DNA from: Panorpa germanica | Taxonomy: Eukaryota; Arthropoda; Insecta; Mecoptera; Panorpidae | Reading direction: 5' to 3' | Assembly (NCBI GenBank): GCA_963678705.1 | Contig: OY783211.1 | Span: 17,002,603-17,066,602 of the forward strand | Length of the DNA: 64,000 bases | Shown: positions 25,303 through 38,495 of the stretch, piece after piece | How the letters are laid out: each line of letters begins with the position of its first letter | How positions within the stretch are numbered: the stretch's first letter is position 1 | Notes under the pieces: generated by a model | Database searches by the model: none | Told to the model about the DNA's origin: nothing | The model's input: the letters and a program-made list of their open reading frames with translations, nothing else | Program-made: the position numbers and the translations under genes

Positions 25303-26176
25303 AGTAGTCGTTGCCACGTGGCTTATGAGCTTATTGCTTGCATTGCTCTTCAGTGAAAACCACCGTTCACGACGCCGTTGCAGCATCGCGACGCTCATGT
25401 TTTATTGAAATGACAAGTGTTTTATTCTACTCTTGAATATTTCTTTGATATCTAGTGAATTGAAAGAGTAGTGGAAAACGGTAAAATACGAAATTTCTTT
25501 TCCTGAACGTACCCAAATATATTCTACTCGTGGCTAAGAAAGTGCTTCGAAAAATCTTACTCAATTGTAATCAGACTATTCGACATTACTACGAAACGAA
25601 AAAATGTTTGTAGGGATAAAACATTAAACTTTGATATGGCATGAATGACTGAAAATCCTAATTAAGTTACATCTACAACGAGTGTAAACTTTAAACTACA
25701 TTAACCAATTTAATCAAAGGGTTACCAGCCCCTGCTCTATAAATTCATACTATAGTAAGTACAATTAATATTATATTTCGCGGTATTTAAAAAGAACACT
25801 TTCGACTTAAAGTCAGCTTAAGTTTTGGTTATAATTATAACTTTATTGAAGACATTTAATTCTGGTCTGTTTGGGGGTTGATTATACAGTTATACAGCAC
25901 AGACATTGTGAGGGGTTGCAACCCCTATGAAGAGACACGAGGGCACAAGGGGTGAAATATGACGGTATTTGTGATGGGGTCGTTTGCCGGTCGCGTCTTC
26001 TGTAAATCAGAGGGATGCTTTGGTTCTTAAACGCGTGTATGAATTTATAATGTAATTGATATTATGTTGATCGTTGTTCAATTGTGGATTTCAATTTGTA
26101 GACAATATTGTAATTATATGGATATTATCAGAGTCCTATAGCATGCAGTCTACAAATGGTTAGTGACCAGATAAAA
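25207..26176. other. Intergenic sequence with a short (TA)n tract
   Basis: (TA)n at about 25268-25299. No gene or RNA was recognised. The segment 25880-26000 is GC-richer than its surroundings but has no open frame. Confidence 0.5.
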
Positions 26177-26535
26177 CCCAGTAAACATTTTGGTGAAATG
26201 GTGCAGCTAGAAATCAATTCTATTTCACTCAGATTTCAGATAGATGTCACCTATGAAATTATCAGAATCTTTTCATAAGAGTATTCTTTCTCTTTCAAAC
26301 ATCATACATTAAATGGAGGTGTTGTCTCTTTTACATGTGAAAATATTTATTTTCGTAGAGATAAAATTCCAAATTAGAAAAAGAAACAAGATATATCTGT
26401 CTCTGTTACACTTTAATGGTTTATTTGCAGCTTTATTCAATACAGGTACGGTAGTGAGGCCAGGTGAAGTGATTTTGACATTTGTAGTTCATAGCACTGA
26501 CGTTTCCTTGAACGAGTGAATTGTTTCATGACAAA
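26177..26535. repeat. MITE-3 left-part fragment
   Basis: It starts CCCAGTAAACATTTTGGTGAA, like the left end of 19508-19882, and continues with related interior sequence up to TTTCATGACAAAAAA, where it is replaced by a LINE fragment. The right terminus was not found. Confidence 0.55.
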
Positions 26536-26935
26536 AAAGAAGAGAAGCAAGACAATGAGGAGAAGGAACGTGGAGGAAAGAGTCTGCAGAATATGTAAGC
26601 GAGAAATTGAAATGTTGTAGCATATGAGAGAGGGAATATAGTTTATGATTGATAGAGAAAACAAGATAGAGGATTTGTTAAGAGGAGAGAGTGAGAGAAG
26701 GAGGTGGACGTAGAGGTACAGAGAAGAAGGAAGCAGAAAGAGGAAAGGGAGAGAATCATGAAGGTGTAGAAAGCAAGAAGGAGATGAATGAATGAATGCA
26801 AAGAAGTACGGAAAATAGAGGAAAGCTAAGGAACAAAGCGAATGAAGGAAGAAGTGAGATAGAGAAGGAAGGAAGGAAGTAAACAAATGATCAAAGAAGA
26901 AGTAATAGTAGCGGTAAAGGTCTGTATCTTTCGGC
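26536..26935 (+). pseudogene. Degenerate LINE C-terminal fragment (zinc-knuckle region)
   Basis: The broken frame reads RVCRICKREIEML, then HMREG, IEDLLRGESERRRW. It parallels RKCRMCGAEDETLEHIKFEC...GQLLKGGSEGKRW of the LINE at 45.6-46.9 kb. Stops interrupt it. It is purine-rich and probably another subfamily of the same LINE group. Confidence 0.55.
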
Positions 26936-27794
26936 GAAATTAATTGCATCTAGTCAAGAGCTGGTGCTCCAAGAAAACGCTTTGAGCGCTTGTGGTTAAA
27001 TCCAGCGTTGTAGATAACACAAAAATGTAGTGATCAAACAAAATCAAGTAAACAAAAGGTTCGCAACACCATTTCTTACAAACATAATTTCATGGATTGT
27101 CACAAAGAAGTAATAACTTGAAATGGAATTGAAATTAAAATGTTGTTAAACCGTTTATACTTTTAAAAGGGGGAATTTTCAAAATGATACAGATAATATT
27201 TAACTTAATTTTAAACATCTAAAGAGTTTATAAGTAAGCTGGTCTTTTATACAATTTATACATCTTTATAATTGAAAATTAGAAATATACTAAAAGCATT
27301 ACCCGGTGTTGCCCACCGTTCTTTACTTATTTTAGATAGAATGCCTTCAAACATTGAAATCGATATTCCGTCCCTCTGACTGCACTTACATACTCATACA
27401 TTTTAAAAAGTGTTTCTTTTTAAAAACAAAGCCAATTTGTTTTTGATATTTTCACATATGAATCACATCACATATTTACGACACCTTTTTTACAGTTTTT
27501 GACACGCACTAACAGTCCTACCAACATCTAAAAACACATGACACGATTCACAAAACCCTTGTTAACAATGAAGCATGTGTCAATGTGCAACCAACCTTAA
27601 AAAAAAGAACTAAAAAATCAAATCAACCCTCATACATTTTACAATGTGGTCAATTTGAATCGTAAAAGATTTTTTTTGATAAAAAATTATAGATTAGTTT
27701 TCTGATATATTAATTATTTACGTTTTATAGAGAAGTTACACAAACCTGGTGATTTTTAGCATTTGTTTCTTATAGTCTTAACCTTAAAGATAAT
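26936..27794. other. Intergenic sequence, nothing recognised
   Basis: AT-rich with no open frame of note, no tRNA-like arms and no terminal inverted repeats that I could see. Confidence 0.5.
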
Positions 27795-28414
27795 AATGGG
27801 CTTGTGTCCTCATTTATTAGTGGTAGATTTTTCAATTGTTGATTGAAATTGATGTTAATAAATGTGTATTGGCGTGTCTATTTTATTAAATATCTAAATG
27901 TTGACGGAGATATAGCAATTAAAAATTTGACTTGTAGTTTTAGTGCTAGAAATGGTCGGCCATATTTGTATGACGTGGAATGCATTTTAACGTCAGTTAT
28001 TTGTTGAGTAGGTCAGTGCTGTGGTAATGTTTTGTTGCTGTAATAATCAAGCCAAGTCAAAGAATAATAAGTTTTTATTTTATTTAACCCTGTTACGGCA
28101 GAGATAATATTGAAATTTTATTGTTCCTTGAAATATCTGTAAATAATATTTGATATTTTGATATATAAATACATATAGCAGAGATTTATGAGCTGTAAGG
28201 TTGGCAGCGGTTGTGATGTCACATGCATTTGGAATGTGTACAACGTTAAATCCCTTTAATAATTAAAGAGACAAAATTACTTTTTTAATTGTTAATATCT
28301 CTTAACATATAAGGAGTTATTAAAAAATAATTGAACATTTGAGGTTCTAGTAACTCACTTTATCAATATATAGTACACTTTTATAGAAATTAAGACATAG
28401 GACACAAGCCCATT
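27795..28414 (-). mobile_element. MITE-1 copy G (short subfamily)
   Basis: It has near-complete ends (AATGGGCTTGTGTCCTCATT and CATAGGACACAAGCCCATT). It is in reverse orientation and lacks the segment with the ATCTCTTTTA hairpin: GAGCTGTAAGGTTGG joins CAGCGGTTGTGATGTCAC directly. Confidence 0.9.
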
Positions 28415-29446
28415 CAAGTGTTGCATTACATTACATTGTCTACTTGGGTAATAACTAAATATTGTGATGTTTGTTCATTATGTAATTTATTAATTTGTAT
28501 GTGACAATTAATTTAGGACAGTACTGCGTATCTTTATTAATCAATATCTATATTAATTACTGTTTGATACATGTTATATTCGGTAAACATTATACGATGT
28601 TCGATTCGGACATGATCGTGCAACTCCGTTATTTTTATATAAATGATTAATATCAAAAGAGAAACGAATTTGAAATAATGAGATATTTATGTGCAACCTT
28701 GTGTAATGCCTAGTGCCTACATAGCCTAGGGCGAGTTTAAAACACTTGTATGATGATGACAGAATGAGATAGATCACGTGGCTTCCGGTTTTATAAAATA
28801 CAATACTCGCATATACAATATAACTACGATTGTATGAAGTTTAAATCAGTTTGAAAAAATTCTATCAATTTTAGGGTTATGTCAAACATTTTCTAATTGT
28901 CCATATACATAATAGTATGGTTTTTAAGTTGATAGATTGTTTAGGTAGATATCTGACTCGGAATGTGAAGATACATATAGTGGTATGACGGATTAAAGAT
29001 GCTTAACAATCTGTAAGTCTACGGGAGAGAGCCGCCTACACAAGATATCGCGTGACCTATGCAAGTCAGATCTTGTTTGGATGCTATTCACATTCATTTC
29101 TAATAAATTTACGGCCTATTTCCGATTCTAAGTCCTATCACTAACGATCTACTACTATGTTAGCAGCTTTTATTCTGGTAAGCTCATCTTAATTACTTTC
29201 AGACATTTACAGATATGAAATGCCAAGTTTTTTATTCATTTTTCTATTTACGTTAAATATTTCTGATTTTATTGAATTTCTTTATTTTATTTTTATATTT
29301 CTTTCTCAGAATGTGTTAAAACGCGTACCATTATAGAGTAAAATAGTGTTATATAAAGCGTCGTAGCGCGTCGCGGCGTCGAAAATACCTGTGTCAGCAA
29401 AATCAGACGTCTCACTGTATAAAGCAGAATGTATAGGAACAGTAGG
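28415..29446. other. Intergenic sequence, nothing recognised
   Basis: No coding frame with family resemblance. Somewhat GC-richer patches at 28700-28760 and 29340-29400 show no recognisable element. Confidence 0.5.
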
Positions 29447-29489
29447 ATGGCACTGCCACTGCCACTGCCACTGCCACTGCCACTGCCAC
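29447..29489 (+). repeat. (CACTGC)7 hexanucleotide microsatellite
   Basis: Seven repeats of CACTGC-type units. In one frame this reads Leu-Pro repeats, but the surrounding frame is short and has no supporting features. Confidence 0.9.
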
Positions 29490-29624
29490 TGCGACGCATG
29501 GGTGAGTTACGAAAAGTGTTTGCCAGTCAAAAAACCAAACGTTTAATCATTTTCTCCCAAAAGATTCAATTCACTTTCTTTAATCGTTTCAGTTTTCGAG
29601 ATATTATCCCAAATAAAAGGGTTG

Positions 29625-30270
29625 ATAAGGTCCAAACGATAAAAAAGAAGCATATTTTCGATAATGTTTGTTGACGACACAGTTAATATATAATTATTTC
29701 TATAATTACTACATGATAAAATGACATTTGAAGAATACTTTGTAAAATTTTCATAAATAAATGTCAAGAAATGAGGCATTGACAGCGAATCTCCGCAGAC
29801 ATCACAAAAAAAAGTAACATTGCGGTGCTACTCATAACTCATCACTGGATTTTCTGAAATCGAAAAACCAAAATGATTTCATTAGGTGATAAGTTTCTGC
29901 AGGTAACGCTGTCGAGTTTTTCTTTTTTTATTGATTTTTCAATTTTGTACAGCACTTAAAAGTCAAAATACCAATTTTTCATGAAAGAATCAGAAACATT
30001 GTTATTTTAAAATACGTTAAAATTAAAAAATTAAAAACAAGTCAACAGCGTTACCTCGGCATTTATGTAAAGAAAAAGTGTGCGAAATTTCAAAAGAATT
30101 GGTCCAGTAGATTTTGAGCTAGACAGGGCACCGACTCCGAAAAAGCTATATGAGAGAAACCGAATTTAAAAGTTTCAAAGTAACACAAAAGCAGACCAGA
30201 GAGGCGAAGACTTAAAACACTATATCTCCGACAGTTTTACTCCAATCGATTTCAAATTTTTACATAATAA
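29625..30270. repeat. Dispersed repeat family 2, copy 1
   Basis: From AAAAAAGAAGCATATTTTCG to ATATCTCCGACAGTTTTACTCC it follows the copy at 36201-36838 closely. It contains an internal inverted repeat: GGTAACGCTGTCGAGTTTTT is mirrored by AACAAGTCAACAGCGTTACC in this copy, and better in the others. No coding potential. Confidence 0.75.
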
Positions 30271-32830
30271 ACTTAATATGTTGTACAATAATATAAATAA
30301 ATTTCATGATGAATTTCATTCAATAAACTAGCCGAGTTTGATACCTGCATATATTCATGTATCATGTATTAAAAGTGAAACAGCAGTATATAAATACCAG
30401 TAGTGAAAAAGAGAAAGCAACATCATTTAACCTATATAACACCTAACTAATGTACAGTATTAGATTAACGACTAGTAGACGGTATTCGCACTGTAAATCC
30501 TTTAATAATATATTATAACACCATTTATAAGGGGTTAATTCTTCCCCTATATGGTTTCAATTTGTTGCATATCATTGTAAGCCCATTATAAGGACGTATT
30601 TTTAACAGGGCTTCATTAATATAAATTTGAACGGAAATACGTTCAGAGTTAGTTGAAGAGTTTGTGTTTAATATTCATATTTAGAGGTAAATATCATTGC
30701 CTCCTTCACGGTGGTTAACTGAGCGTAAAGAGCCACTTAATACCCCGCCCCTGACCCCTGTGCGGAAGTGCGACTACAGTCAGTATCTGGTACTCCTCGA
30801 TCTTCATGATTAATGTTGGGAAATTTTATTCTTCTTGATGTCAATATATGAGTTGAAGGCAGGAGTATTTTTTGCTTTATCGGTGTAAATAATTATTTCG
30901 GTAAAAATTTACAGAACGTCAATTCCAAAATTAAAACTTCTTCTTAATCCTTAAGGGTTCTCTGGAAACGGCTACTTGTGATATCCGGTTAATTCAATAC
31001 GGTGCATTAGAGTTTTTTCGTATAAACATATTTTATCATGGAACACTACTGTATCGAAAAGTCTATATTTGTATCAGTAGTGCCCTACTACTGATTTTTT
31101 AATATAGATCTGGATTTTATGATTGTTATCTTTGTGGATAGGTTTCTTCCATGAAAATATCTCAATATTTGGGGTTTTCGGTAATTTATATAAAAAGGAA
31201 AGTAATTTCCAAAAAGCTAATTACAGAGTACTAAGTACAGAAGACAATTGTGACTAGATATAAATTAGTTTTCTTCTGAGACCTAAAAAAAGGTAATTTA
31301 TAGCCATAATGAAACATGTTTCCCACCAGTTTCTTCTTGGTTTTATTAAGTTGCAGTCTAGATTGACTTAAAATTGAATGTGAATGTGAATTAATTGTGA
31401 ATGGTCTGGGGTAGATGCAGCTTCGTACAGAACGGCCGCGGTTTTCCTTGTATTTACGATTTCATGGACAGCGGATCTTTGAGAAGAGAAATCGGTACAA
31501 ATATATAATATGAGGCGTCTAGAAGCAAATTTATGTATGAGACAAATTTTGAAAATTTGAGATAACCAGCGCAAACGATAGAAGATGTACTAAACTATTT
31601 AGTGGCACAGAGATATAAGCGAAAACTTGGACAGATTTTACTATATAGTGTGAACTCTAAAACCTACTGAACGAAAACGCCTATACGATCTTAACTTTAA
31701 AAACTCGTTTTCTGAAGAATTTTACTTTTGTCACTTATATCCCTTTGCATCTAGACTTAATTATTTTCGATACAGTGATGTATTGATAAACAGAAAACTA
31801 CTTGAAGTAGAAGCTTCATCTCATAATAAAGCGTGTGACTGCAAAACCACTCGAATACACCACACTGAACAAAGCGGCGTCGCAAGTGATTTTACAATAC
31901 ATTAAATTGCATCCGCTTTGCTTATCAAATAATACTAAAAGGAAGTATTTACTGTGTCGTCTTTAGCTTATCGGGGGCACCGTACCCCCCCACTTAATTG
32001 ATTCACCATCTAACTAGTTTCAATTAAATGTAACTAAAAGCAGTATCTATTGACGCAGCAATTGTAAATTAGTGAGACACAGATAATTATTAATAAATCT
32101 CGCGGTTATATAATTGTCTCGTACCCATGTAATGCTCCACTGAACGCAAATTACATTCCATAAATCATAGAGACCAAAACAGAGGCGCCTACATAAATTG
32201 GGTCCCGTCTTCCATCCCTGAAGCATCCACATCATAGGCTTTACGGAGAGATCCTTGTTCATCTGTAATTTAATTGTGAACTGTTTTCCTTATTCAATAT
32301 TTTAAAACTTTACTAAAAGTTATATGCGTTGTATTTTTAATTTTAAATACATTCAAAACCTTCTGCTTATATATCTATATATATAACTAGAATAGATATA
32401 AATGTTTTTCGATAGTTTTCTTTACTTAATGCATTTTCATTTCACAATAAATCTTTATCAGAAAGAATTCTTGTTCAATTTAACTTTGATATATTTGTAT
32501 AACTTTATGTCTAATAAAAGAAAAGTCGTAAATCTAAAATGCCCATTCGGACATTTCCGCCTTTTTCCGGCTTCTTATAACACCTTCACTTTGTATTTTA
32601 TATTATCTTAGTTTTATACTTTTTCAAAGTTCAAGGTTTTAAGTTAGCGCACATTAGAAGAAAGACTGTCTTTGTCGTAGAAAGATGAGACAACATTATT
32701 TAATAAGGTTGAACAAACTGTGGCAAAAGTAAGTTATATGGAAAATGCAACGCTTTGATGCATAGTTCTGTAGACAGGTTCAGTAAAGGGTAGTTCAAAG
32801 GCGCTGTCAATTGGACTTCTAAGGCGTCCG
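30271..32830. other. Intergenic sequence, nothing recognised
   Basis: No convincing gene or RNA. A few short open frames occur at chance length. I found no terminal repeats. Confidence 0.5.
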
Positions 32831-33272
32831 CAGAATCTGCCCGAACCGAATGTGATTATAACTGTGTTGTTAGTAAAAGAACGAACGTGTTTACGAGTGA
32901 AATAAAACATACGGCACGAACGTAACTAAACTGATTTTAAACTGGTTTTGAGCATATATTTAGCGACTAGATTTCTCGGTCGCAGGGCATTGTTGGTTTC
33001 ATGATGACATCATCAACAGATATGTTTACGAAAAGTATTTAAATACATCCATACAATCAAATATAACACAATAGAATCCCCTGTTTTGCTATTGTTAAAA
33101 ATGCTATAGAGTCACTTTACACGGCTCGTGCTCGTTTTCGTTGAAAACTTCGTTTCGCGTTTAGTTTGCAATCAGTCGACTCGTGTGCCTTTCCTCGTGT
33201 TTTATCTCACTCACATACACGTTCGATCTCTCACTAACAACAGTTGTAATCACATTCGCTTCGGGTAGATTC
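32831..33272. repeat. Inverted repeat with about 78-bp arms
   Basis: Left arm 32831-32910 (AGAATCTGCCCGAACCGAAT, then GTGATTATAACTGTGTTGTT) is the inverse of right arm 33196-33272 with scattered mismatches. The spacer is about 285 bp. Within the right half, TTTGCAATCAGTCGACTCGT recurs as TTTGCAACCAGTCGCGTCGT about 115 bp on. It is probably an old foldback or MITE-like element. Confidence 0.6.
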
Positions 33273-34027
33273 GGGGCTAAGGTTTGCAACCAGTCGCGTC
33301 GTGTGCGGAGGGCTTTAGGGTTACATTTTATACATGAACATGCTTCTAGCACACTCTTTTGTGTTCCTGTCACTTTTAGCAGTTGATTTTGGGAATTTGT
33401 TTACAACGCTCTGAACGGATTGTGCTATTAAAAGTGTCACTTTTTTCGATTCGTCGTTTCCAGGACCATGTCTTGAAGCGGACTTATAGACAATTACCTT
33501 AATCCCGAGGCTCTACCAAGTATTTCTAGATGGTTCTTTGAATTGGATTTCACAAGTTTCTCAAAAATTGTCTCACTGCACATTTATATTTAAACGCAAT
33601 AGAGTGTTAATTGCATTAACAATCTAAATTACAAGTTACAACCCTCTGTTATGTTGTTAAGGGAGGATTTATACACATTAGTTTTTAATAGTTCCCTGAG
33701 GGAGTTACTATTGTACATTAGCGCTACAGTCTACTCTAGTGCTAAGGGAGACCTCTAACAAATAAATCTCGAACTAAATGACTATTTAAAACAAGTTCAG
33801 AAGTTGATTGCAATAGAAAACTTATGGATTGTTTGTTTGGATGAGAAAATGTTATTTTGTTTTGTCTAAGAAATATATTGCCTCTTTATCAGATTGTCTA
33901 ATGATGTCTTTTATATAAATTTAGTTCGATTTATTATTAAACAACATATAGTCAATGAAATCCGTCATCAACTATGCATTTTGTGTAAGCAGAAATTGGG
34001 TTGTGAACCACATTTTTAATTTACATA
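33273..34027. other. Intergenic sequence, nothing recognised
   Basis: No gene, RNA or repeat that I can name. Confidence 0.5.
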
Positions 34028-34480
34028 GAATAGCGATCGAGGAGGCAGAGAGAAGAAGAGAAGGAGGCACAAGTGTGGAAGATGTGCTAAGGAGAAGGGA
34101 CAAGGAGATACAACAACAGGAAAGAATGGAAAAATCGAGAGATACCACATTACTTAAGAGAAAAAGACACAAAAAACATGAGAAGGATTGCCAGATTTAG
34201 ATTGGGAAACAAGGAGAAAGGAAATAGATACTGTGTATAGTTTTCTTGGCAGAAAAAAGTAATGAGCGAGAAGAATATTGTGCAGTTATTAAAAGAAATC
34301 AGTGAAGGGAAGAGGTGGATGGCAGAAATAGAGAAAAAGAAGGAGGAAAGCAAAGTAACGCCAGAGCAGAAGTGATTTTAATCTGAAGTGACAAAGAGAC
34401 GAAGACACAAAGAAGACAAGAAGTGTAGGTTTTTTCTCTTGGAATTGGAATGTAATTAAATCTTTCGGAATGTAATTAAG
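34028..34480 (+). pseudogene. LINE fragment related to 45.6-46.9 kb
   Basis: The frame starts IAIEEAERRREGGTSVEDVL, then RRRDKEIQQQERMEK. It matches AIEEAERRREGGASVAEEL...RRRDKETQQQERMGK of the larger copy. After an internal deletion it continues RIARFRLGN-like in another frame and ends near EGKRWMAEIEKKK. It is broken by stops and deletions. Confidence 0.8.
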
Positions 34481-34573
34481 CACAATGATATGTAATTTAT
34501 GAATTTAATGCGGAAGAATGTAGTGCCTAATTGCAACAACACTACAATATAAATAACAAAATAACATTACATA

Positions 34574-34632
34574 TTTTTAATTTATATAAAACTGCACTGT
34601 ATATTGATAAAGTTTGCTATCAAAACTACTAT
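34574..34632 (+). repeat. Solo MITE-1 left-end fragment
   Basis: TATAAAACTGCACTGTATAT then TGATAAAGTTTGCTA matches the first part of MITE-1 (TATAAAAGTGTACTATATAT then TGATAAAGTGGGTTA). The rest is absent. Confidence 0.5.
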
Positions 34633-36200
34633 TTCTTACCATTTAGCTGCCTTAACTATAGCTGGAATAGAAGAGAAGTGTAAAAGAGATGGAGAATTAA
34701 ACGTTACAGAAATAGCAGCTGTTGTAGCGACCCATCAAGTTTTCAAAAATAAATAAGATTACTTCTCGAGTTATAACGTCATCAATTACTAGGATAACAA
34801 CAAAATATTAAGCAGTAAAAGAAACTTAAACTTTAAATAGAATCCGTCAATTGTTGAATATTTTATAAAAAAAATAACAAGTCAAAATAAATCTTAAATT
34901 ATGTTATATAATGTGAGAGTAACCTTAGCTTTCTTATTTTGACAATTACAATAACTATAACTACAATGCTCCTAAATGTACAATCACTTTAAATTACTGT
35001 GATTACATTGAAGATAATAAATATGTCTAAAGTAATCAGTTATAACAAAATATTGAAAACTACTTTGAATTCAAGTTGAGTTTTCGGCAAAGTGGGGAAA
35101 AGTAACAGAGCGTGGAAATTGGAAATATAAAAATTATACTTGAGGGATTGAGTTCATGTGAAGAAAAATGTGGAACTCGTGCAGAAACGAATAAAGCTAG
35201 ACTTTGTATTGTCATTATTGTGTATGTTGGATTAATTTTATTTCTTATTTTATTTTTATAAATGATTGAATGATGAATTTAAAACATGAATAGAGTAGGA
35301 CCTCGATAAAGAGAGAAAGAGAAAGAAAACATGATGTTTTATACAAGTTATTTTTAAAGAGATATCAAAAAAATCTTAAAATAAATAAAACTTTATTAAA
35401 CTAGGATGCCATTCGATTGTGATGAAAATTTGAGTTCAAGTTTAAAATAAATAAATATAAATTATTAAATATTATAATCAAATAAATTTTTAAATATTAC
35501 GTATTTTAAGAAAGCGTGTTTATGCAAGCTTAGGCAAGCACTGCTTTCAGAGTTTCTATGGGCAGGCCAAACCACATCTGATATGTGGAATATGTCATTC
35601 TGTTGGTAGAGATAGTGGTGGTTGTTGTTCTTCCATCAACAAAGAATAATATATAAAAAAACACAAATTAAAATTAAAATTCCTTTATTAATTAATAGAT
35701 AAAATCAAAATACCAATTAAAAAACCCTGCAATAAATATACCCGACTTCTAGTATAACACGTGTGTACACCTAATGTAAAAAATATTCCACTAAAATAAA
35801 ATTTGATATGCTTGTATAATAATTTTTATATATTTTAGTAACATATCAACATTTTACATCTGTTCACAACTTTTAAAAACAGTTTATAAGTTTTTTAAAG
35901 GGTAGATATTATTACCCTTATTTTATTAAAATTATTATAGGTTATAGCAGTGCTTAAATGACCCCTATTTGACTGCGTGTTGCGACTTGCTCGATCGCAG
36001 TGTTAATATGTTTGCATAAGATCCAGGCTTCACGTACTATGATGTGTTGCTGGTTAGATTCGGCTATGCGGTATGCCAATGATCGTATCTGTCAAAGATA
36101 TACAATGTTTGTAAAACGTTACGGCTAAAATGATCCTGTTAGCTGGACACTGGTAGTACACACGGTGAAAAAAGTTTTAAACGTTTTGAAAATAATTTAA
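34633..36200. other. AT-rich intergenic sequence, nothing recognised
   Basis: Very AT-rich with no credible frame. No structural RNA was recognised. Confidence 0.5.
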
Positions 36201-36838
36201 AAGATAAGGTCTAAAGGATAAAATAGAAGCATACTTTCGATATTTTTTTTGACGACACAGGTAATATATATTTATTTCTATAATTACTGCATGATAAAAT
36301 GACATTTGAAGAATACTTTGTGAAGTTTTCATAAATAAATGTCAAGAAATGAGCCATTGACAGCGAATCTCCGCAGACGTCACAAAAAATAGTAACATTG
36401 CGGTGCCACTCGATAACTCATCACTGGATTTTCTAAAATCGAAAAACCAAAATGATTTCACTAATTGATAAGTTTTTGCAGGTAACGCTGCCGAGTTTTT
36501 CTTTTTTTTTATTGATTTTTCAATTTTTTACAGCACTTAAAAGTCAAAATTTCGATTTTTCATGAAAAGAATCAGAAACTTTGTAATTTTAAAAAACGTT
36601 AAAATAAAAAAAAACTCGACTGCCTTACCTCGGCATTTATGTAAAGAAAGAGTATGCAAAATTTCAAAAGTATCGGTGCCGTAGATTTTGAGTTAGAGAA
36701 GACACCGACTCTGAAAAAGCTATGTGTGAGAAACCGCATTAAAAAGTTTCAAAATAACACGAAAGTAGATCAGAGAGGTGAAGACTTAAAACTCTATATC
36801 TCCGACAGTTTTACTCCAATCGACTTTAAATTTTTAAC
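36201..36838. repeat. Dispersed repeat family 2, copy 2
   Basis: A full-length-looking copy from AAGATAAGG to TCTCCGACAGTTTTACTCC. An internal palindrome is formed by GGTAACGCTGCCGAGTTTTT and AAAACTCGACTGCCTTACC. It is similar in length and order to 29625-30270. Confidence 0.75.
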
Positions 36839-38025
36839 CTTCGACCTTAAAGTTTGGCTGCCCTTTCTCATGCCCATACAATGAGCAAATTTTAACGGTG
36901 AATATTAAATGAAATTGAAAAATATTTATTCCCTTGACTGTACCATTGTTTTACAAATTTTGTAAATATCGCTGACTGTTTAAACTATTTTGATGGTGAT
37001 ATGATGGTAGCGTGATGGGGTTATGTTCTTCTTTTTGATATTCAACAGTCACCCCCTGGTGTTAGCGGTATGTTCATTCAATGTAAACCCAACCTCACCC
37101 ATAGACGGCCCCCAAACACCCCGCCCTCTACACTAGGGACGGTCAGTGGTCAAGATAAAACAAGATACAACACACACGATTCAAATTTACATATGTTATG
37201 AAGTGGATATTATATTTCTCATCGCTGCTTTGAGCTTCTGTTTTGTTCAAGATTAGGAAGGTTCCAGTTTGAATGTTCTTTGCGGTCACGGGTCCGATGG
37301 GTGCAAAGGTCAGCGATTTGATGCCTTTGCCTTTGCCTTCGCCTTTGCTACTACCGCTGCACGACCACGGCCTGTTAGATACATTATATATGTGTAAACT
37401 ATTGAAATATATTTATTGAAGTTTGGTAAAATATGCGCTTGGAATATTTAACGTGTAAACGAAGATATAAGGGAGGGTTAGAAATATCCTTTATTCTAGG
37501 CAAAACTAAATTTGTGTTCCCTTTACTGGTTATTCATTGGATTGGGTTCATATTTTTTCTCTAATTACCATCGCGTAATACTTATTTGTCCCTTTTTTCT
37601 ATCATTTCGTATTTTGGTAATTATTCGCCGCAGTTACACCTTTTGTTTTGAATCTTATAATAAAACTACTGCATTTCTGTATGTTTTATGACATTTGTTG
37701 TATACTAAAAGCATGTACAAATCTTACGTAATATACATTATACCACTTTTGACTTAGGAAAAAACAATATAAGTGGTTAAAGTTAAAACTTCAAATTTGA
37801 GGTTAGAAATAAAATAACAATAATCCATATACAATACAAGTGAAAATGGCGTCATATTTCACATTTATTGGTCAACTTTAAGCATAAATACTGTCCATTT
37901 TTTAATAAAAAATGGTTTAAGGTATATTACATGGTGATTTGTACATGTTTTCACTATAATAAAAGTGCAATAGTTTCTTTATAACAAAAGGTGTAGCTAT
38001 ATCGAATTTTTACCCGTATTTTCGG
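36839..38025. other. Intergenic sequence with a (TTTGCC)n-like tract
   Basis: GCCTTTGCCTTTGCCTTCGCC lies near 37325. The stretch 37060-37150 is C-rich. Nothing coding was recognised. Confidence 0.5.
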
Positions 38026-38495
38026 CACAATGGGATCGTGTACTTATTTTTTACAGGTCGATTTTGTAATTGTTGATTGAAATTGATGTTAATAAATGTG
38101 TATTGGCGTTTTTATTTTACTAAATTTCTAAATGTTACCGGAGATATAGCAATTAAGAGTTTGAATTGTAGTTTTAGCGCTACAGAGGTCGGCCATATTT
38201 ATGACGTAGTATGTCGCACTATTAAGGGATAGATCAGTTACTTGTTATATGTATAAGAGTACTGTGTTAAGTATGCTATCTCTTTTACGCTCTGTTGTAT
38301 GAAAGAGATAGCAACTTAGCATACGTGACGGTAGCCTTTAATAATTAAAGTGAAAAAATGACTATTTTGTTTGTTAATATTTCCTAAAATATAACGAGTT
38401 ATTAAAAACTAATTGGACATTTGAGGTCCTGGTAACCAAATTTATCAATATATAGTACAGTTTTATAGAAATTAAGACATAGTTCATAAGCTTTG
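38026..38495 (-). mobile_element. MITE-1 copy H (diverged, long subfamily)
   Basis: Reverse orientation with recognisable blocks: AATTGTTGATTGAAATTGAT, GCTATCTCTTTTACGCTCTG and the mirrored TATGAAAGAGATAGC, then ATAGAAATTAAGACATAG. The termini are strongly mutated and a central part is deleted. Confidence 0.75.

Noticed and set aside
26437..26949. A 170-codon minus-strand frame
   Set aside because: It is antisense to a purine-rich, degenerate LINE fragment and has hydrophobic low-complexity translation only.
29429..29674. An 81-codon frame with a Leu-Pro repeat
   Set aside because: The repeat is the translated CACTGC microsatellite; there are no flanking splice sites and no similarity.
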